Below, one piece after another: positions 46,774-59,366 of a stretch of DNA of 64,000 bases (position 1 is its first letter; each line of letters begins with the position of its first letter). The position numbers and the translations under genes were made by a program. Source of the DNA: Paramecium octaurelia (Eukaryota > Ciliophora > Oligohymenophorea > Peniculida > Parameciidae). Under the pieces are notes generated by a model that was not told where the DNA came from, did not search any database, and saw only the letters and a list, made by a program, of their open reading frames with translations. The stretch covers positions 575,680-639,679 of the forward strand of contig CAJJDP010000025.1 of NCBI GenBank assembly GCA_905182995.1, in the 5' to 3' direction.

Positions 46774-47305
46774 AATAAATTTATTATATGGAAATAGAAT
46801 TCTAATATTTGAAATATCAAATGCTATTTAGGATTGATGGTGATCATATTATATTTTATACATATTTTTATAAATGTTAAGCAATCAATTGTATTTTGAT
46901 TTTTAAGAAACATTATGACCATTTGCAATGAGAATTTAAACTCATAACCTTTCGTAAATAGTCTTTTTATTATTTTGATTAACTACTAGTTTTACCTTGA
47001 GACAATATTCATTCAAATTTTTTAATGAATATATTGAATTTTATATTCACTAATATTTACAACTTTATTATAGTATATTTTTCTATATAATAATTAAATT
47101 TTATAAATTGATAAATTAAAATTGAAGTTAAAATAATTAAAAAATTGATCTAAAAAGTAATAGCAAGATGGAGGGAAAGGTGCTTGAAAATACATTTAAT
47201 TAAATGCCCATCTATTTAATTTTTGTATTTTAATAATTAAGATTTATATAACAAACAATATTTCCTCTAACCTCATGAGATTATTCATTAAGTTTCGTTT
47301 TAAAT
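46774..47305. other. Intergenic, no gene seen
   Basis: About 530 bp of AT-rich spacer between two minus-strand genes; it must hold the helicase promoter. A very short plus-strand frame starting near 47167 was not accepted. Confidence 0.6.
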
Positions 47306-49966
47306 TCAAGCACAAGTATTGCAAATATAATTATAATGATTATCACAGTACTCCTCTTTTGTCAAAAGTTTCTTAAATTAATATTCTTTTTAACATCGCG
47401 TGCATCTAATCTATCTCAAGTAATGAAAGGCATCTAAGCAGATATAATAAGTCTTGTTTTGGATTTAAATTGTTTTCTCAGTCTATTTGCAGATTTTGCT
47501 TTGACAATAATGACATTGTTGGTTGAACATATTACAGTCACTGTTTTTGCAGTTTTTACAGAAGTTGATAAAGGTTTCCTGTAATTATTCATAATTAAAT
47601 GAAATTTTAAACTCTTCATTGCAGCATTCACATTTAGACACATCTACCTACTTTTTTTTTTCGAGGCATCCACTACAAATTTCTTGAAGATTAGATAAAT
47701 TTTCTAATTTTTCTTAACAATTGCAATTTGCACAAATTTTTTAAAGTTTACTTTGATCAGTTTTACCTCCGAATACATCAATTATTTGCTCGTATTATCG
47801 TATTTATGATGCATCTGTTTGAAGCATATTTTTAGGCAATTTAAGAGAAATGCATAATGGGGTGCATTTCTAATGCTGAAATTAGAAAAAATTATTACTA
47901 CCAACTTCTTAGCAGTTCCCTTCATCTTCTAACTCTTTGGAATGAATGCATGGATCACTAAGTAAATTTGATTTTCCTTATAAGTCAGTGATAATAAGGT
48001 TTTAATTGGTTTTGACATATGTAAAATGGGAAAAAGATGTAAAATTGTACTCTTTTTCAAAAAAATCTGCATTGTTACTATATTTCTTCCAAGGTATGTC
48101 TAAATCAATGTAGCTTTCTCCATATATGACCTTTATTCCAAATACTGGAAGATCAAAATAATATATGAATGGTGTAGCATAATAAATAGGTAGAAATTCT
48201 CCGTTCTATTAAGAGCATTATTAATTGAAATAATGAGATAACTATTTAGCGATTAATTGCTATTAATATTTGTTTTTAGCGTAATTTTTCGATTTTACCT
48301 ATAATTCTTCCGTAATAAATTAATTTTTTTTTAGCTATTAAATAATAAATTTAGGAATTTTCAATACAACGTAAATATTATTTTTTTAATCAAAAGCTTT
48401 AAATACCTGAACATTTTGTCCTTTTTCATAGTTTTCAAGATTGAGTTCAGATTTTTCAATTTATAATAATGTATATTTTTTTTCCAACTTTGTCCTTTTC
48501 ATCTATGATCTAAATTAATTCATGTAAGAGCCATCCCTTGTTTCAAAAATATAATTCATTTGTTATTATTTTCTATATTTAACTTCTCTAAATATAAACT
48601 CATTATCATCCTCTATTTTTGTTGATTTATGCATAGTTGCAGATAACGAGAATAAAACATAATCTGAAAATTTATTTTCTGTAATTTTAGCACTTGAGTA
48701 ATTTGGAACACACTTCTTAAAAATTTCTTCCATCTTATCAGTCTATTATCGAATGGAAATAAATGAAAAAAAAAATCGCTTCTTTTTTTGAACAAATTTT
48801 TCTAACTTCTCCTCTAAATTATTTGTATCAGGCATATCATCAATAATCAAATCATGATATTTTTTCCCATGACAAGGGGCATCAGTTATAGTGAATATCT
48901 ATAAAATACTGTCTGGATGTTTAGAAATATTTAAATTATATGCAACATCTAAGGCTCCAATCAAGTCTTCAGGTATATCATCTCCTCCATTAGGTTGGAA
49001 TTTATCAATAAACTTTTCTATTTCTTCTGGCTAAACCGTGAAATCGTGGTATTAGATATGATTCGGTCCATCAGTAAAGTCTCGATAGCAAACAGCAGCT
49101 AATCTGACACAAGATGAGACCGAAATTTTTTTTGTAAATTCTTTAATAATAAATTTGATATTGTGTTTTGCAGCAATTAACCAGTCTGCCATGCTTATGG
49201 TACAATCTATGATAAATATAATGTCCACTTAGGGTCGAAGTTCTATTTGGTTAACCATTGTCGAAAGTGAACTTTGCTCTATAAACACTTGCATATTTTA
49301 TTGTTTTTATTGCTATTTAATAAAACTTTTATCTTTTTCATCAAACTTTATACACCCTTTAGCAACAATTGCTTTTTCTTTTACTTTCTAGAGTGAATTT
49401 TCTTTTAGACTTTCCCAGCTTTTGTGAGGCATTATACATCTGCCATCTAACATCGGACAGATGCCTTTGAAATTCTTTATGCAAAATTGATCAAAATTGT
49501 AGATTTTTGCAGGACAATCACAATTGATCTCAACGCAAAACATTTCCGGATTAACTCCAGAAATTGAATACTCTTTGTATACAATATCTCTTAATTTATC
49601 CCAAGTCACTTTATGAATTAAGGCTGGCTCACCTTTGCATTATTTAGTTTTATTTAAGCATTATAGACAGATATTTTTTAACCATGGAGGATGCAGGTAT
49701 CTACATCTCAAGTTTTCACAATTTGTCGGGCATAAATTGTACTACCGAATTCCATTAATTGGATGCTATTGGATTTTGTCTCTTAGCTATTCAATACTGA
49801 AATGTTATAGCCCACATATTGATTGATTTTTGCAATAACTATTTAAAAATCCTATACATATTCCTGCAAATGCTCTAGGGTGCAATTTGGAACAAAATTT
49901 ATCCATGCATAATAAATTGTACATACAAATTTATTGGGCATCACTATCCTCATCAATGAATTCCAT
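47306..49966 (-). CDS. CCCH zinc-finger/VWA/alpha-kinase/Cys-rich fusion protein, 886 aa
   Basis: One uninterrupted frame of 887 codons. Residues 1-~190 hold several C/H clusters of CCCH type (CPTNCENLRCRYLHPP; CPMLDGRCIMPH; CMDKFCSKLHPR), a likely RNA-binding module. A VWA domain starts near 247 (VDIIFIIDCTISM, with the metal site D-x-T-x-S; later GGDDIPEDLIGAL). From ~510 to ~735 lies an atypical alpha-kinase domain: VLKIPK lysine strand, FSHFTYVKT, then ITDLQG (Asp ~661), LSDPCIHS, GNCQEVGSNNFF and HQKCTPLC, matching the zinc-stabilised C-lobe of VwkA/eEF2K-type kinases. The C-terminal ~130 residues are packed with C-x2-C pairs (CANCNC, CSGC, CECC, CKNC, CHYC, CTRC). VWA plus alpha-kinase is known (VwkA, which regulates contractile vacuole and myosin in Dictyostelium); the zinc-finger ends are unusual. 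Confidence 0.87.
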
Positions 49967-50508
49967 TGTGGTAATATTTATTATAATTAATTTATTAAAT
50001 TCATTTGTATAATGAAGAAGCAGAGGACAAATTATTAAATCAGATTATGTAATATCATATGATTTTAATAGGCAACCAAATTGTAAAAAACTTAATAGAA
50101 TTAAGTTATTTTATTTTTGTTTTATATATTTATAAAGGGTTTTATAATATAATGATTTAATTTAATCAATTTTTTCAATTTCTGAAGGTCTGAGCAGAGT
50201 CAAATACTATTTATTGAAATTGGGAAAAACTTTAGCTTTTTGAGAAAATTATCATTCTCAAAATTGACATAGAAATTAGTGACTAAATGGTCAATATAAT
50301 TTAAATTGGGTATTTATCTTGGATACCATTGTTTCTTTGTTTTGGTTCATTTATATTATATGGTAGTCGCTTTGATCATTTTATTATTGAGATGATCAAA
50401 TTAAATTTGATTTTACTCTCTTTGTGTAAATTTAGTTTGATAGTCCTTTGATTTTTTAAAGAATATGATTTATATAAATATTGTTTACAAGTGTAGCTTT
50501 TGAGACAA

Positions 50509-51014
50509 ATGACTTGAATTTTAGTTTTTATAATTACTTTAATGGATTTCATTAAATTAAATATCTATTTATTGAGGTTTTAATATATTGATATTAATTA
50601 AACATCTATTGTGTTAAATATAGATTAATATATAAATAAAATGATTCTTATTGTTGATTAAATAATGAAATATTTCCTATATATATAAATTTAATGTTTT
50701 AAATACTTAAAATCCTTAAGATCAATAGTCCTAATATTGTTTATATACATTGTTAAATTTGTCAAGTAAAATTAGATAGTTGTTGTATTATATAATATCT
50801 AATAAATTAGTTTGAATAAATTCTTTACTTAAATATTTGATTTATTTTATGAAAATAATTCTCTAACTAACAAATCTAATAAACTTCAGTTTCAAGAATG
50901 ATAAAATTAAGATAAGCTATTTTGATGAAGATCCAATATATAAATATTTTGATTAATTTTATCAAATTAATTAACCACTTCACCAATCTGATGAACTTTT
51001 ATTATTTGGAAGTA
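50509..51014. repeat. 506-bp duplicated segment, copy 1
   Basis: Repeated at 51402-51907 on the far side of the N run, with no difference that I saw. The left end begins ATGACTTGAATTTTAG and the right end stops at TTGGAAGTA. Confidence 0.9.
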
Positions 51015-51401
51015 NNNNNNNNNNNNNNNNNNNNNNNNNNNNNNNNNNNNNNNNNNNNNNNNNNNNNNNNNNNNNNNNNNNNNNNNNNNNNNNNNNNNNN
51101 NNNNNNNNNNNNNNNNNNNNNNNNNNNNNNNNNNNNNNNNNNNNNNNNNNNNNNNNNNNNNNNNNNNNNNNNNNNNNNNNNNNNNNNNNNNNNNNNNNNN
51201 NNNNNNNNNNNNNNNNNNNNNNNNNNNNNNNNNNNNNNNNNNNNNNNNNNNNNNNNNNNNNNNNNNNNNNNNNNNNNNNNNNNNNNNNNNNNNNNNNNNN
51301 NNNNNNNNNNNNNNNNNNNNNNNNNNNNNNNNNNNNNNNNNNNNNNNNNNNNNNNNNNNNNNNNNNNNNNNNNNNNNNNNNNNNNNNNNNNNNNNNNNNN
51401 N
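51015..51401. other. Assembly gap, 387 N
   Basis: A run of unknown bases. The flanks are direct copies of one another, so the true gap may be zero and the neighbouring contigs may simply overlap by 506 bp, or a tandem repeat may have collapsed here. Confidence 0.99.
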
Positions 51402-51907
51402 ATGACTTGAATTTTAGTTTTTATAATTACTTTAATGGATTTCATTAAATTAAATATCTATTTATTGAGGTTTTAATATATTGATATTAATTAAACATCT
51501 ATTGTGTTAAATATAGATTAATATATAAATAAAATGATTCTTATTGTTGATTAAATAATGAAATATTTCCTATATATATAAATTTAATGTTTTAAATACT
51601 TAAAATCCTTAAGATCAATAGTCCTAATATTGTTTATATACATTGTTAAATTTGTCAAGTAAAATTAGATAGTTGTTGTATTATATAATATCTAATAAAT
51701 TAGTTTGAATAAATTCTTTACTTAAATATTTGATTTATTTTATGAAAATAATTCTCTAACTAACAAATCTAATAAACTTCAGTTTCAAGAATGATAAAAT
51801 TAAGATAAGCTATTTTGATGAAGATCCAATATATAAATATTTTGATTAATTTTATCAAATTAATTAACCACTTCACCAATCTGATGAACTTTTATTATTT
51901 GGAAGTA
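51402..51907. repeat. 506-bp duplicated segment, copy 2
   Basis: Copy of 50509-51014 at an offset of 893, starting immediately after the last N. Confidence 0.9.
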
Positions 51908-52592
51908 AATTTATAATTATATTTTATTTGCAAAATGTTTTCTATATTGAGTGAATAATATGGCTATTTCGTTGACTAATTATATTTCATTTATATTTTA
52001 GTTGATTTATATTGATTCTTTTCACAATATGGATTGAATTTTTAATAAAAAAGTATATTTTGAATTTAAATATAATTGTAATATTTGGTGAAAAAGAAAT
52101 CTTATTTAACCAATATATTTGATAAACTTCAAAAATAAAGATGAATGTGTTATTTTTATAGACTTATTTTAAGGTTCAATATAAAAATTTAAATAATTCA
52201 AAATTTTCTTTAATGTGCTAAATAAATTTAATTTTTATTAGTTTAATTAATTCTTATAATAATCCCTCTTGATAAATTTAATGATTGTGTCGATATTGGT
52301 TCGAATACATTTAATTAATTATTATGATATATCTATAGATACTAATATTCAAACTATGTTCAAGTTCTATCTAATTAAAACTATTTTCAATTTTTTTTTT
52401 ATTTGAGATAAATACACATTTGTAATAACAAAATTAAAGACATTTTTTTTAAATTATATATCTTTTATATCTATAATTTATAACGACTTTAAGTGATAAA
52501 TGAAAAATATATAATTAAGCTCTAAGTACATGAATTTAAGATCAGAAATTATCTCTACAAAAAATTGACATAATATATACTAAAATTCAAAT

Positions 52593-55500
52593 TCATTTAC
52601 ATATTTAGTTACTGATGTTTTTCCTATTTCTTTTGAAATGCGTATATGTCAAAACTGTAATGAAATTCAAAATAACCAGGCTAAATTAAAATGGAATTTT
52701 TTCTTTCTCCTTGATCTTGGGAAATAATACAATTTACAAATTTGATACTTAATTAAGAAGTTGAATATATTCCTAACTTTAGGAGCATTATTATGAACAC
52801 TTAATGGTGTAGGGTTTAATATTCATTAATGTCAATTCTACATAGTTTTCCACTTATCGGATTTCTATATATTAATCATAGTCATAAAATTCTAATTGGA
52901 CATCCTTTGTCTCCTTATAAAAACTATCTACAATAAAAGCAGATTTATTATTCAAGTTATAAAAATAAGCTGTTTTATGTTAATTTTAAAATTGAATGAT
53001 GAATTAAGTTTTACTAATCAAAACCACTTATTTTATGAAATATTCACGATATGGGTACCTGATAATCGAAGTAGTTTCAAATGTATATTTCTTATTATTA
53101 AAATTAATTTAAAAATCCATTCTTTAACAGAAAAGAAATTCATAGCAAAGAATTAAATCAGCATCTATTATAAAGTCCTTAAAAAAATACTCAATAATCT
53201 CGATAAAAACAAGGGAAGATACAATCTTAATATCATTTTCTGGGATTAAATGTTTTATATCAACTTGAATTTTTTTAATTATATCAAACTAATCATTCAG
53301 TATAGAAACAGAAAATGTCTCCTTCTAAATTTTGCTAGAATGAAAAATTATATAATTGTTGTTTACATATAAAATCTTAACTAAACTAGTCTAGCTTTCG
53401 TAACTTTCACCAAATTAATAAAATTAGGACAGCGCATTTTCTAAAATTTTAAAAACCAATAATGGTTAATTATTAGATTTCAGTATTCCTAAATTTCCAA
53501 TAACACTGAAAATTAAATCAGGTGGTGGTTAGTTTGGAAACAAGTGACGAACATCTAAGGTTTTGTTAGTTAAAATCTATCCATTTTGATTTATCAAGTA
53601 TGAACATCCCGACTAATTTGAAAAAATGAGAAATAATTCATAGTTATTATTCAATTTTCTAAGAAACTAATATTATGATAAGGTAATTTCTGGTAAATGG
53701 AAGATCAATTTATTTTATTTATCAAAGTAATTCAAAATTATTTGATCATTTTGGGATATGCAAACTTAATTTTAGAAAGGTTACAAGCAGGATAATTAGC
53801 CCGCTATGAGTAGTGGATTTAGTTTTATTTCCGATCCATTAGAATTATGGTAAAGAAGAAAATCAATACTCCCAAAAATATTGTCTAGAAAAATTTCTTT
53901 ATTTTGTTATCTAATCGAATAATAGACTGGGATTGATGAATTTATTATTTGTAATTATTAATTGGTATTAATTGCTACTAATTCAATTATTATGCTTTAT
54001 GTTTGTAAAAATAAATCAGATTTTTTTTATAGTTCGACAAATGATTTGTTATAATATGTATTTGAATCAAATTACAAATTGGTCAAATTCAAGAGGACCC
54101 ATTATAAAAAATGGACTATAATTTATTTATTGAATTAAACAAAGATTTGTGAGTGTCCAATATAGTTAAACTCATTAAAATCTGGGTCTATTTCAATAAC
54201 TTTAATTAAGCAATTTGTTGCAAAATATTTGATATTGTACACCATTACAAAGAATTAATTTTCTTTGTTTTTAACCTTTATTGCTAAATATGTTTAAGCA
54301 ACTTTATATGATATTGGTTCTACAATTTCAAAATCATACAAAGGTAAATTATAAAGAAAGTATAATTTTTATGATTAAATATTATACAGCTTTGCAATTA
54401 TTAATGCTCCTTATAATTCAAAGATAATTAGACAATTAATATCTACAAAATATATGTGTTAGAGTAGGTTATTAAAAGTATAACTTAGCTTATTTGTTGT
54501 GCTTCCCTTAATTGTAATCTTATCCTTTAAAATTGTTATAAATAAGCCATTATTGATAGTAAAAGTACAACTTTTTTATAATGATTAATTCATTTACAAA
54601 AAAGTCATATTCCCTAAATCAATTTTAATTTCTTTACACTCTTCTTATTATATTCCTAAGTTATCTCCAATTTATAAAATATCATATATTTTTTGGCTTA
54701 CTTTAAAGACCCAAATTTCTCTTAAATAATCTTAATATTAATAACCAATAATAGTTTAATTATTTACAATCACAAAATTTTATTTAGAAATACTTTAAAA
54801 GATTCTTGAATTATCTGAATAGAAGGGAATTTTTATAGCATTTTTATTATTAGACACTTAATTGAAAATATTGATAATATTATGATTACCGAATATTAAA
54901 ATCATATATTTTGCTGTTTCTGCAGTACCAAAAATAATAATTTTTTCATTCTTGTATTTTCTTTGTAAATACTAATTTGAGATTGTTATATAATTAGTAA
55001 GTTATTTTATTATTTGATTTTTATTAAGATCTAATGATATCGAAAACGGCAAACCTTAGATCTAAAAATTATAAATGTACGAGCGCAGATTTTCTTCATA
55101 AACATAAGTGAATTTTTGTACATTTGCTTTTATTAATTTTGGATTTTTAAAAGAATATTAATTAACTTTGTATTAAAGAACTTAACTTAAATAAAAAAAA
55201 TAATCAAATTAATGAATTGATAAGCATTGTGAGTGAGAATATTAAATAACATGAGGTAAATCATTTATTTATAGAAATTTTATGTCGTTTTGTTAAGTTA
55301 ATGCAACTAAATAGGATATTCCTATTAAAAAATGAACAGATTTATAGTCTTGATAAAGTTCTAAATGAATTTTTTCATTATTGAAAATAATTATGTAATT
55401 GGAAAGGATTAGAACTAAATTTTAGTTGATAATTTTAGATTTTAATATTTTTCCTTTAGATAAATTGTAATAGAAAATATTCAAACCATAGCTTATCGTG

Positions 55501-56381
55501 TCTTATTATAAAGAATCCAACATCAAATAATATGAGTTTCCATTAATAGTAAATACATTATAATATTCTTATAAACCTTTAGTACCACTTATCTAAAATA
55601 TTTCAAAATTTTATAAATCTATATTTATAATGAGATATTGGTAAATCACTTGAATATAATTATGCGAAATTAAATCGACGTTGTTAATTACACCAGATTA
55701 AATATGATTTTCTCCTAAATCAAGAGTGAATTAAGATAATATAAAAGTAAGCTTTTCTTAGTTGATACTGATGATAGAAAAATGACAAAATTATTAATCT
55801 ATTTCATATACGATTATTTGATTTGCATCTTAAATGCTTTGTTACTGTTACTTATATTTTGTACGAATTATTAATGTGTCAAGTAATTTATTATTTTAAT
55901 TTAGTAATTTCAGAGTCAACCCAAAGTCTTTTCGACATTATATGATGTAAGTATTTTGCAATAAATTAAACACTTATTGGCACTAAATAGAGATTGTTGG
56001 AATTTATGTAAAAGACCCTTTTTGAATATCTAAATTATTATTAATAAACTAATTAGAAATTTTGAATTTGCAATCAATCAGGTCTTAGTTTAAAAGACAA
56101 ATATATTGATCTTCCTAATTATGATCAACAAAACTAATAATACCATGTACTTTTTCTTCAATATCGTAAATTGTATCGATATTGAGTAGATCATTTGAGA
56201 TTTAAATCAATTGCTATTAAACATCAGGTGCTTCCGAATTTAAATTAGTATAGAAGGTATGATTAGATTATAAAATTATACTTTTCTTTGGAAGGTATAC
56301 ATTTTCGTTTTGTGTCAAGTAGATTTCTTCAATCGCAAGAATTTAAGAAATTTTGAGCAGAACTATTATAAATAAAATCAT
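52593..56381 (-). CDS. Large type I membrane protein, 1,262 aa, family unknown
   Basis: An intronless frame of 1,263 codons. The N-terminus is a clear signal peptide (MILFIIVLLKISQILAIEE, likely cleaved after Ala-16 or near it). The C-terminus has one membrane helix (FSLVILNFITVLTY) followed by a short basic cytoplasmic tail (HFKRNRKN), so about 1,200 residues are extracellular or lumenal. That region is rich in Ile, Asn and Leu and looks beta-rich, with repeated short strands of the YNIKYFATN kind; a beta-propeller is possible, but no repeat consensus was found. Ciliates carry many such proteins of unknown role. The first ~340 codons fall in the duplicated segment 55360-56697; this copy is the intact one. 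Confidence 0.78.
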
Positions 56382-56697
56382 AATTATTTATATTATTTAT
56401 AATGGTGGCTGATTTCTTTAAATGACTATAATTAAGGTATAAATGTAGAGTAAATGAAAGATGGTAATACTATATAATCTTTTTTTATTTTGATTATCTT
56501 CAAATTAATCCCGTGTTAAATTTAACAATTCCCCTTTTCATTCATTAAATTTGCCAAAAAATTTCAATTTTATTGGAACAATAAAGAGTTTGTTGAATAA
56601 ATGCGCTCATTTCGTATACTGTTATATGTAATTAGTTCTAAGCTTCAATTCAAATAAATGATTTGATTGATAAAAAATTATCATAAATGTAATATTC
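55360..56697. repeat. 1,338-bp duplicated segment, copy 1
   Basis: Repeated at 56699-58036 with one N (56698) between the copies and no difference that I saw. It contains the upstream region and the 5' third of the type I membrane-protein gene. Confidence 0.9.
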
Positions 56698-56698
56698 N

Positions 56699-57720
56699 TC
56701 TAAATGAATTTTTTCATTATTGAAAATAATTATGTAATTGGAAAGGATTAGAACTAAATTTTAGTTGATAATTTTAGATTTTAATATTTTTCCTTTAGAT
56801 AAATTGTAATAGAAAATATTCAAACCATAGCTTATCGTGTCTTATTATAAAGAATCCAACATCAAATAATATGAGTTTCCATTAATAGTAAATACATTAT
56901 AATATTCTTATAAACCTTTAGTACCACTTATCTAAAATATTTCAAAATTTTATAAATCTATATTTATAATGAGATATTGGTAAATCACTTGAATATAATT
57001 ATGCGAAATTAAATCGACGTTGTTAATTACACCAGATTAAATATGATTTTCTCCTAAATCAAGAGTGAATTAAGATAATATAAAAGTAAGCTTTTCTTAG
57101 TTGATACTGATGATAGAAAAATGACAAAATTATTAATCTATTTCATATACGATTATTTGATTTGCATCTTAAATGCTTTGTTACTGTTACTTATATTTTG
57201 TACGAATTATTAATGTGTCAAGTAATTTATTATTTTAATTTAGTAATTTCAGAGTCAACCCAAAGTCTTTTCGACATTATATGATGTAAGTATTTTGCAA
57301 TAAATTAAACACTTATTGGCACTAAATAGAGATTGTTGGAATTTATGTAAAAGACCCTTTTTGAATATCTAAATTATTATTAATAAACTAATTAGAAATT
57401 TTGAATTTGCAATCAATCAGGTCTTAGTTTAAAAGACAAATATATTGATCTTCCTAATTATGATCAACAAAACTAATAATACCATGTACTTTTTCTTCAA
57501 TATCGTAAATTGTATCGATATTGAGTAGATCATTTGAGATTTAAATCAATTGCTATTAAACATCAGGTGCTTCCGAATTTAAATTAGTATAGAAGGTATG
57601 ATTAGATTATAAAATTATACTTTTCTTTGGAAGGTATACATTTTCGTTTTGTGTCAAGTAGATTTCTTCAATCGCAAGAATTTAAGAAATTTTGAGCAGA
57701 ACTATTATAAATAAAATCAT
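56699..57720 (-). pseudogene. Truncated duplicate of the type I membrane-protein gene 5' part (assembly copy)
   Basis: Same sequence as 55360-56381: ATG at 57720, signal peptide and about 340 codons, then broken by the N at 56698. It is best explained as the second copy of overlapping contig ends, not as a decayed gene. Confidence 0.8.
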
Positions 57721-58036
57721 AATTATTTATATTATTTATAATGGTGGCTGATTTCTTTAAATGACTATAATTAAGGTATAAATGTAGAGTAAATGAAAGA
57801 TGGTAATACTATATAATCTTTTTTTATTTTGATTATCTTCAAATTAATCCCGTGTTAAATTTAACAATTCCCCTTTTCATTCATTAAATTTGCCAAAAAA
57901 TTTCAATTTTATTGGAACAATAAAGAGTTTGTTGAATAAATGCGCTCATTTCGTATACTGTTATATGTAATTAGTTCTAAGCTTCAATTCAAATAAATGA
58001 TTTGATTGATAAAAAATTATCATAAATGTAATATTC
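56699..58036. repeat. 1,338-bp duplicated segment, copy 2
   Basis: Copy of 55360-56697 at an offset of 1,339. Its right end is continuous with the 3' end of the pectinacetylesterase gene, which is the true right flank. Confidence 0.9.
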
Positions 58037-58046
58037 AAAATTTATA

Positions 58047-59366
58047 TCAATTAAATATAACTGAAAAAATTATTATGAAAATAATCTAAATTTAAATCTA
58101 ATAGTTTGACATTTCTGAATTTGAGCACTTATCATTATCTGGCCATTCAACACTATCGATGTAGAAATTATCATCATATTTTTAATTAGAATTAAGCCAT
58201 TTTTATAATGTGTTTTCTAGTGTGTTTCCTGATAATCCTGGTACTTCCCAATCAGAAGAATCATAGCGAGGTGTTAATAAAAAACAATGTTCTAAACAAC
58301 TAGGGGCAAATCCACCTGTTTCTAAAAAATTTTACTTTCTTTTCATTAGAACATCAAGAGTTTTTGAATATAGAGTTTATGAAAAATCCAATTATTCCTA
58401 AGAGCAATATGTTAAATTATAATTATCAGAACAATCCACTTTGAACATCTAACTCAAACTATAATAATCATATAATGATTGAACAATAAACAAAGGAGTT
58501 TTTATGTACTCCAACAAATATTATGCATAATAACATTTCCATTTCTATTGCTAATTGTTATTAACACATTCTCTATTTGGATGGGTAACTTCAGTATTCA
58601 CTAGTTCCAGTAGTAAATTAAGCGATTGCTTCTGATTATCTGTACCATCGATAGCTGGCATATCAATGAAAATGCCTGAATCTGGAACTCCATAAACAAC
58701 TACACTGGCTGGCAATTAGGATCTTATATAATCAACCCAAAAGTAGGCAGCTATTCCTCCAGCTGAACATCCAGAAACTATTACCAATTCAGCTTTCGAT
58801 AATTCATCACTTAAATCTGACAACCATGATTTAACTATTTGATCTCCTCTAAAATATAGTTTCTCACCATTGTATTCTACCGGATCAGATTTATACCCTT
58901 GATGTACTAAAGATATTAATGAAATTTCTACATGTTCCATCACAATAATTTAGGTGAATCATATTCCAATTATAGTAATACTCATTCGCAATTTTCGTTC
59001 TCTCAAACCAGCCATGATAAAACATTTGTTAATTCAAATTCTTAGAGCTTCCCAAGACTGTCTTTGATCTCATATAAATTATAATTGTACCTTGTCAAAG
59101 CTGATTTGAGTAATTAATCATATGATTATCCCCCAATCCTCCTAAATAAATAGATAAATATTTATTTTACGATCCTCCTTAAAAGTGCAAAATATACTTC
59201 TTTGCTCCTGTACCATATCCTTCAGCTTTATAAAATGACTTATTATTTTATAAATTTGTACAGATGGTGTGCCATCTAAGCATAAAGCTTTAGGATCAGA
59301 TATATAAACCAATTTAAACGCCTATACGCATAATAAAATTAGAATCAGGCCTAATACTTGCATCAT
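58047..59366 (-). CDS. Secreted pectinacetylesterase/Notum-family carboxylesterase, 406 aa
   Basis: An alpha/beta-hydrolase of the PAE/Notum family; such enzymes deacetylate pectin or remove lipid from Wnt, although the ciliate substrate is unknown. Signal peptide MMQVLGLILILLCVQA; then CLDGTPSSFYKAEG, HFQGG, TVLGSSKNL, WNMIHLNYCDGT and the nucleophile elbow VSGCSAGG (Ser). PDSGIF follows, and SCLEHCF carries the likely catalytic His. The C-terminus is a hydrophobic segment (IIFIIIFSVIFN) ending the chain, compatible with a GPI-anchor signal. The loop after HFQGG lacks the usual Trp-Cys (GGWC). Introns at 59239-59261, 59142-59170, 59069-59090 and 58907-58931 give 407 codons. The second of the two start ATGs (59363) is equally possible. 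Confidence 0.87.

Larger units (their letters stand above)
49967..52592. other. Gene-poor 2.6-kb region with assembly gap
   Basis: Extremely AT-rich DNA containing a run of 387 N (51015-51401) flanked by a 506-bp duplication. A 70-residue frame at 51742-51954 (also starting at 50849 in the first copy) has some protein-like text (DQFYQINQPLHQSDELLLFG) and may be a relic or an exon; no other gene was seen. Confidence 0.55.

Noticed and set aside
47167-47276. Short plus-strand ORF between two minus-strand genes
   Set aside because: Under 40 codons, no support beyond an open frame.
50922-51445. ORFs running through the N block on both strands
   Set aside because: They are made of unknown bases.
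51742-51954. 70-aa ORF after the N gap (also starting at 50849 in the first copy)
   Set aside because: Has some protein-like text but is short, lies in gene-poor DNA and has no neighbouring exon that I could connect; kept only as a possible relic.
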